Assembly (NCBI GenBank): GCA_007121115.1
Contig: SKMI01000338.1
Span: forward strand, 1-15,378
Reading direction: 5' to 3'
Source: Paracoccaceae bacterium
GTDB lineage: Bacteria > Pseudomonadota > Alphaproteobacteria > Rhodobacterales > Rhodobacteraceae
Length of the DNA: 15,378 bases
A model generated the notes under the pieces. The model saw nothing but the letters and a program-made list of their open reading frames with translations. It did not search any database and was not told where the DNA came from. This document shows positions 13,556 to 15,378 of the stretch, in pieces (positions within the stretch are counted from its first letter, which is position 1; each line of letters opens with the position of its first letter). The translations under genes and the position numbers were made by a program.

Positions 13556-14821
13556 TCAGGTGAACATGTCGGCGACGATCCCGTTGTACCAGCCGATGCT
13601 TTCCTCGAAGGTCTGGCGGCGCAGGTCCGCGTCCTCGCCGGTCTGGCTGATGAAGCTGTCGACGGTGGCGATCTTCTCCTCCGTCGGCTCGTAGGATGCG
13701 CCGACCTTCACGCCGTCCTCGGTGGCGATCAGCGACCAGCAGGTGTTGGCGTAGCGCGCCGGGAACAGCCGCGCGTCCAGCAACTCGTGCCGGATCGCGT
13801 TGGCGGCAACCTTGGCCTGGCTGTTGGCCGAGAAGCCGGATTTCGGCATGTCGCCCTGCGCGCTGGCATCGCCCAGGACGAAGATATTGTCGTCCATGCG
13901 CGAGCGCATGTCTTCCGGCTTCACCGGCGCCCAGCCGGCATCGTTGGTCAGGTCCGCCAGATGCGCGATGCGCCCGGCCTGCTGCGCGGGGATGACGTTG
14001 CAGACATCGACCTCTTCGACCATACCGTCGATGTCGACGGTCATCGCTTCGGGGTCCACGGACACGTTGTCGCCGCCGAAATCCGGGCCGATGCGCTCGA
14101 TCATGCCGGGGTAGTGACGCGCCCAACCTTCCTCGAACAGCCCCTGCTTGGAGAAGTTCGCCTTGGGGTCGACCAGCAGGATCTTCGCGGTGGGGTTCCG
14201 CTCGGACAGCACATGCGCGACCATCGAGATACGCTCATAGGGCCCCGGCGGGCAGCGATAGGGGTTCGGGGGCGCGATCATTGCAAACACCCCGCCCTCG
14301 CGCATGTTCTCGACCTGCGCCTTCAGCAGTTCGGTCTGGCTCCCGGCCTTGTAGGAATGCGGCATCCGGTTCTGCGCGGCAACCGACCAGCCGGGCACGC
14401 TGCCTTCGACGAAATCGATCCCGGGCGAGATCACCAGCCGGTCATAGTCCAGCACGTCGCCGCCTGCCAGCGTCACGGTTTGCGCATCCCGGTCGATACC
14501 GATGGCCCAGTCATGCACCACGTTGATCCCGTGCCGCGCGGCCAGCGTGCCGTAGCTGTGGCCCAGATCCTCCAGCTCCCAGAACCCGCCAAGGTAGAGG
14601 TTGGAGAAATAGCAGGTGTAATAGGTGCGCGTGGGCTCCACCAGCACCACGTCCAGCGCGCCCTGGCTGTCACGCGCCAGATAGCGCGCCGCCGTGGCAC
14701 CGCCCGAACCGCCGCCGATCACCACAACCTTGGGGCGGCTGGCGCCCATCACGGCCGGTGCGGCCAGCACCGCGCTCCCGGCGGCCATCCCGGCCAGAAC
14801 TGTTCTGCGCTTGAATTGCAT
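13556..14821 (-). CDS. soxF: Flavocytochrome c sulfide dehydrogenase flavoprotein subunit (SoxF/FccB type)
   Basis: The 421-residue protein carries FAD and oxidises sulfide in the periplasm, passing electrons to its cytochrome partner. A Tat signal is at the N-terminus (KRRTVLAGM, then a hydrophobic stretch to AVMGA). The FAD-binding VVVIGGGSGGATAA (32-45) follows. C70 in YYTCYFSN matches the cysteine that bonds FAD covalently in Allochromatium FccB. C190 (PYRCPPGPYERI) and C361 (ANTCWS) match its redox-active disulfide. The C-terminal FCSD domain is complete. GGGAGG sits 7-8 bases before ATG at 14821, so this start is preferred to the ATG at 14845. It follows the cytochrome gene after 33 bases. 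Family is firm; choice between SoxF and FccB names depends on upstream genes outside the window. Confidence 0.92.
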   Translation of the reverse strand: MQFKRRTVLAGMAAGSAVLAAPAVMGASRPKVVVIGGGSGGATAARYLARDSQGALDVVLVEPTRTYYTCYFSNLYLGGFWELEDLGHSYGTLAARHGINVVHDWAIGIDRDAQTVTLAGGDVLDYDRLVISPGIDFVEGSVPGWSVAAQNRMPHSYKAGSQTELLKAQVENMREGGVFAMIAPPNPYRCPPGPYERISMVAHVLSERNPTAKILLVDPKANFSKQGLFEEGWARHYPGMIERIGPDFGGDNVSVDPEAMTVDIDGMVEEVDVCNVIPAQQAGRIAHLADLTNDAGWAPVKPEDMRSRMDDNIFVLGDASAQGDMPKSGFSANSQAKVAANAIRHELLDARLFPARYANTCWSLIATEDGVKVGASYEPTEEKIATVDSFISQTGEDADLRRQTFEESIGWYNGIVADMFT

Positions 14822-14854
14822 TTGACTTCCTCCCTGTTTTTTCACGCGTCGGTC

Positions 14855-15378
14855 TCAGTCGTCGATTGTGGCGAAATAAGCCGCCAGCGCGGCTATGTCC
14901 TCATCCTCCAGCCGCCGGGCGATGTTCTGCATTGTGCTGTGCGGACGCAACCCCTCGCGGTAGGCGTGCATGGCCACAACGAAGCGCTCTTCGGGCCAGT
15001 AGGTGATCGAAGGGACGCCCGATGCCGTCCCGTCCCGCTGGTGGCAGGTGGTGCATTCGCTGGCCAGGAACTCGCCCCATTCGCGGTCACCGCGAATTTC
15101 CAGCACCTCGGGGGGGAGTTCGATTTCCACCCGGCGCGCGGTGGGCTCGGCCTCGGGGATGTCGCCGGGCTGGTCGGAATAAAGCCGCATGAAGGCCAGC
15201 AGGTCAGCGCGGTCGCCTTCATCCTCCAGCCCCGGGTAGCTCATGCGTGTGCCCGACACCAAGGCGTAGGGGTTCTCGATATACGCGTCCAGAGTCCGAA
15301 AGGTCCATGTCAGTCCGTCGCGCCCCATGCGCGCGATGGACTCGGAATACGGGAAATCGTCAATTGCCGCCGCCCGGC
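14855..15378 (-). CDS. soxE: Diheme cytochrome c, SoxE/FccA-type partner of the flavoprotein (5' end beyond window)
   Basis: The visible 173 residues are the C-terminal part of a gene that runs off the right edge; the frame is open to the last base. The first part (IDDFPYSESIARMG...LDAYIENPYALVSGTRMSYPGL, split here by a gap) is the end of a class I cytochrome c domain, with axial Met in GTRMSYPG; its CxxCH must lie outside the window. After a proline-rich linker comes a second domain with CTTCH at 15041-15055 and a probable axial Met in HSTMQNIARR. A diheme cytochrome just upstream of a FccB-type flavoprotein is the electron acceptor subunit of sulfide dehydrogenase. A mitochondrial-type first domain fits SoxE better than Allochromatium FccA. 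An ATG at 15328 is internal, not the start. Confidence 0.82.
   Translation of the reverse strand, partial: RAAAIDDFPYSESIARMGRDGLTWTFRTLDAYIENPYALVSGTRMSYPGLEDEGDRADLLAFMRLYSDQPGDIPEAEPTARRVEIELPPEVLEIRGDREWGEFLASECTTCHQRDGTASGVPSITYWPEERFVVAMHAYREGLRPHSTMQNIARRLEDEDIAALAAYFATIDD

Overview
The window looks like a chromosomal segment from a GC-rich alphaproteobacterium, most likely of the Rhodobacteraceae (Roseobacter/Rhodobacter/Paracoccus kind). The evidence is the strong G/C third-position bias, the gene families present (DgcN-DgcA, polyamine-type ABC importer, SoxE/SoxF-type flavocytochrome c), and a GC-rich intergenic repeat next to a TATTTCCGGCAAGATGAAG-type motif that I recall from many genomes of this family. 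No rRNA, tRNA, CRISPR array, transposase or phage gene was seen.

Region 1 (1-2357) is a signalling island. On the minus strand is a response regulator fused to a PP2C/SpoIIE-type phosphatase (258-1517). Divergent from it is a stand-alone Hpt phosphotransfer protein (1695-2072). They share a 177-base promoter region containing a near-match to the CtrA operator. No kinase, anti-sigma factor or anti-anti-sigma factor lies beside them, so both must work with partners elsewhere. Positions 1-257 and 2073-2357 hold no gene I can support.

Region 2 (2358-12353) is one long minus-strand transcription unit of ten genes. In transcription order it encodes: two ABC permeases, a Tat-exported binding protein, an array of four GC-rich hairpin repeats, the importer ATPase, a class III PLP aminotransferase, a beta-keto acid cleavage enzyme (BKACE/DUF849), a GNAT acetyltransferase, a histone-deacetylase-fold (acetylpolyamine amidohydrolase-like) deacetylase, DgcA (N-acetyl-D-Glu racemase, enolase superfamily) and DgcN (D-Glu N-acetyltransferase, DUF1611). 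The enzyme genes from the aminotransferase onward are 7 bases or less apart or overlap, including two ATGA stop/start overlaps. A divergent LysR-type regulator (12454-13485) is the obvious control protein.

Taken together the cluster reads as import of an amino compound, followed by N-acetylation, epimerisation, deacetylation, transamination and beta-keto acid cleavage. DgcN/DgcA point to D-glutamate or a related D-amino acid. The aminotransferase + BKACE pair points to a beta-amino acid, and the deacetylase points to an acetylated amine. The true substrate is not settled by sequence, and this combination is the most interesting thing in the window.

Region 3 (13494-15378) starts with a perfect 13-bp hairpin between the convergent LysR and flavoprotein genes. 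It is followed on the minus strand by the SoxF/FccB-type sulfide dehydrogenase flavoprotein and, upstream of it, the 3' part of a diheme cytochrome c partner (SoxE/FccA-type) that runs off the right edge. This is probably the distal end of a sulfur-oxidation operon.
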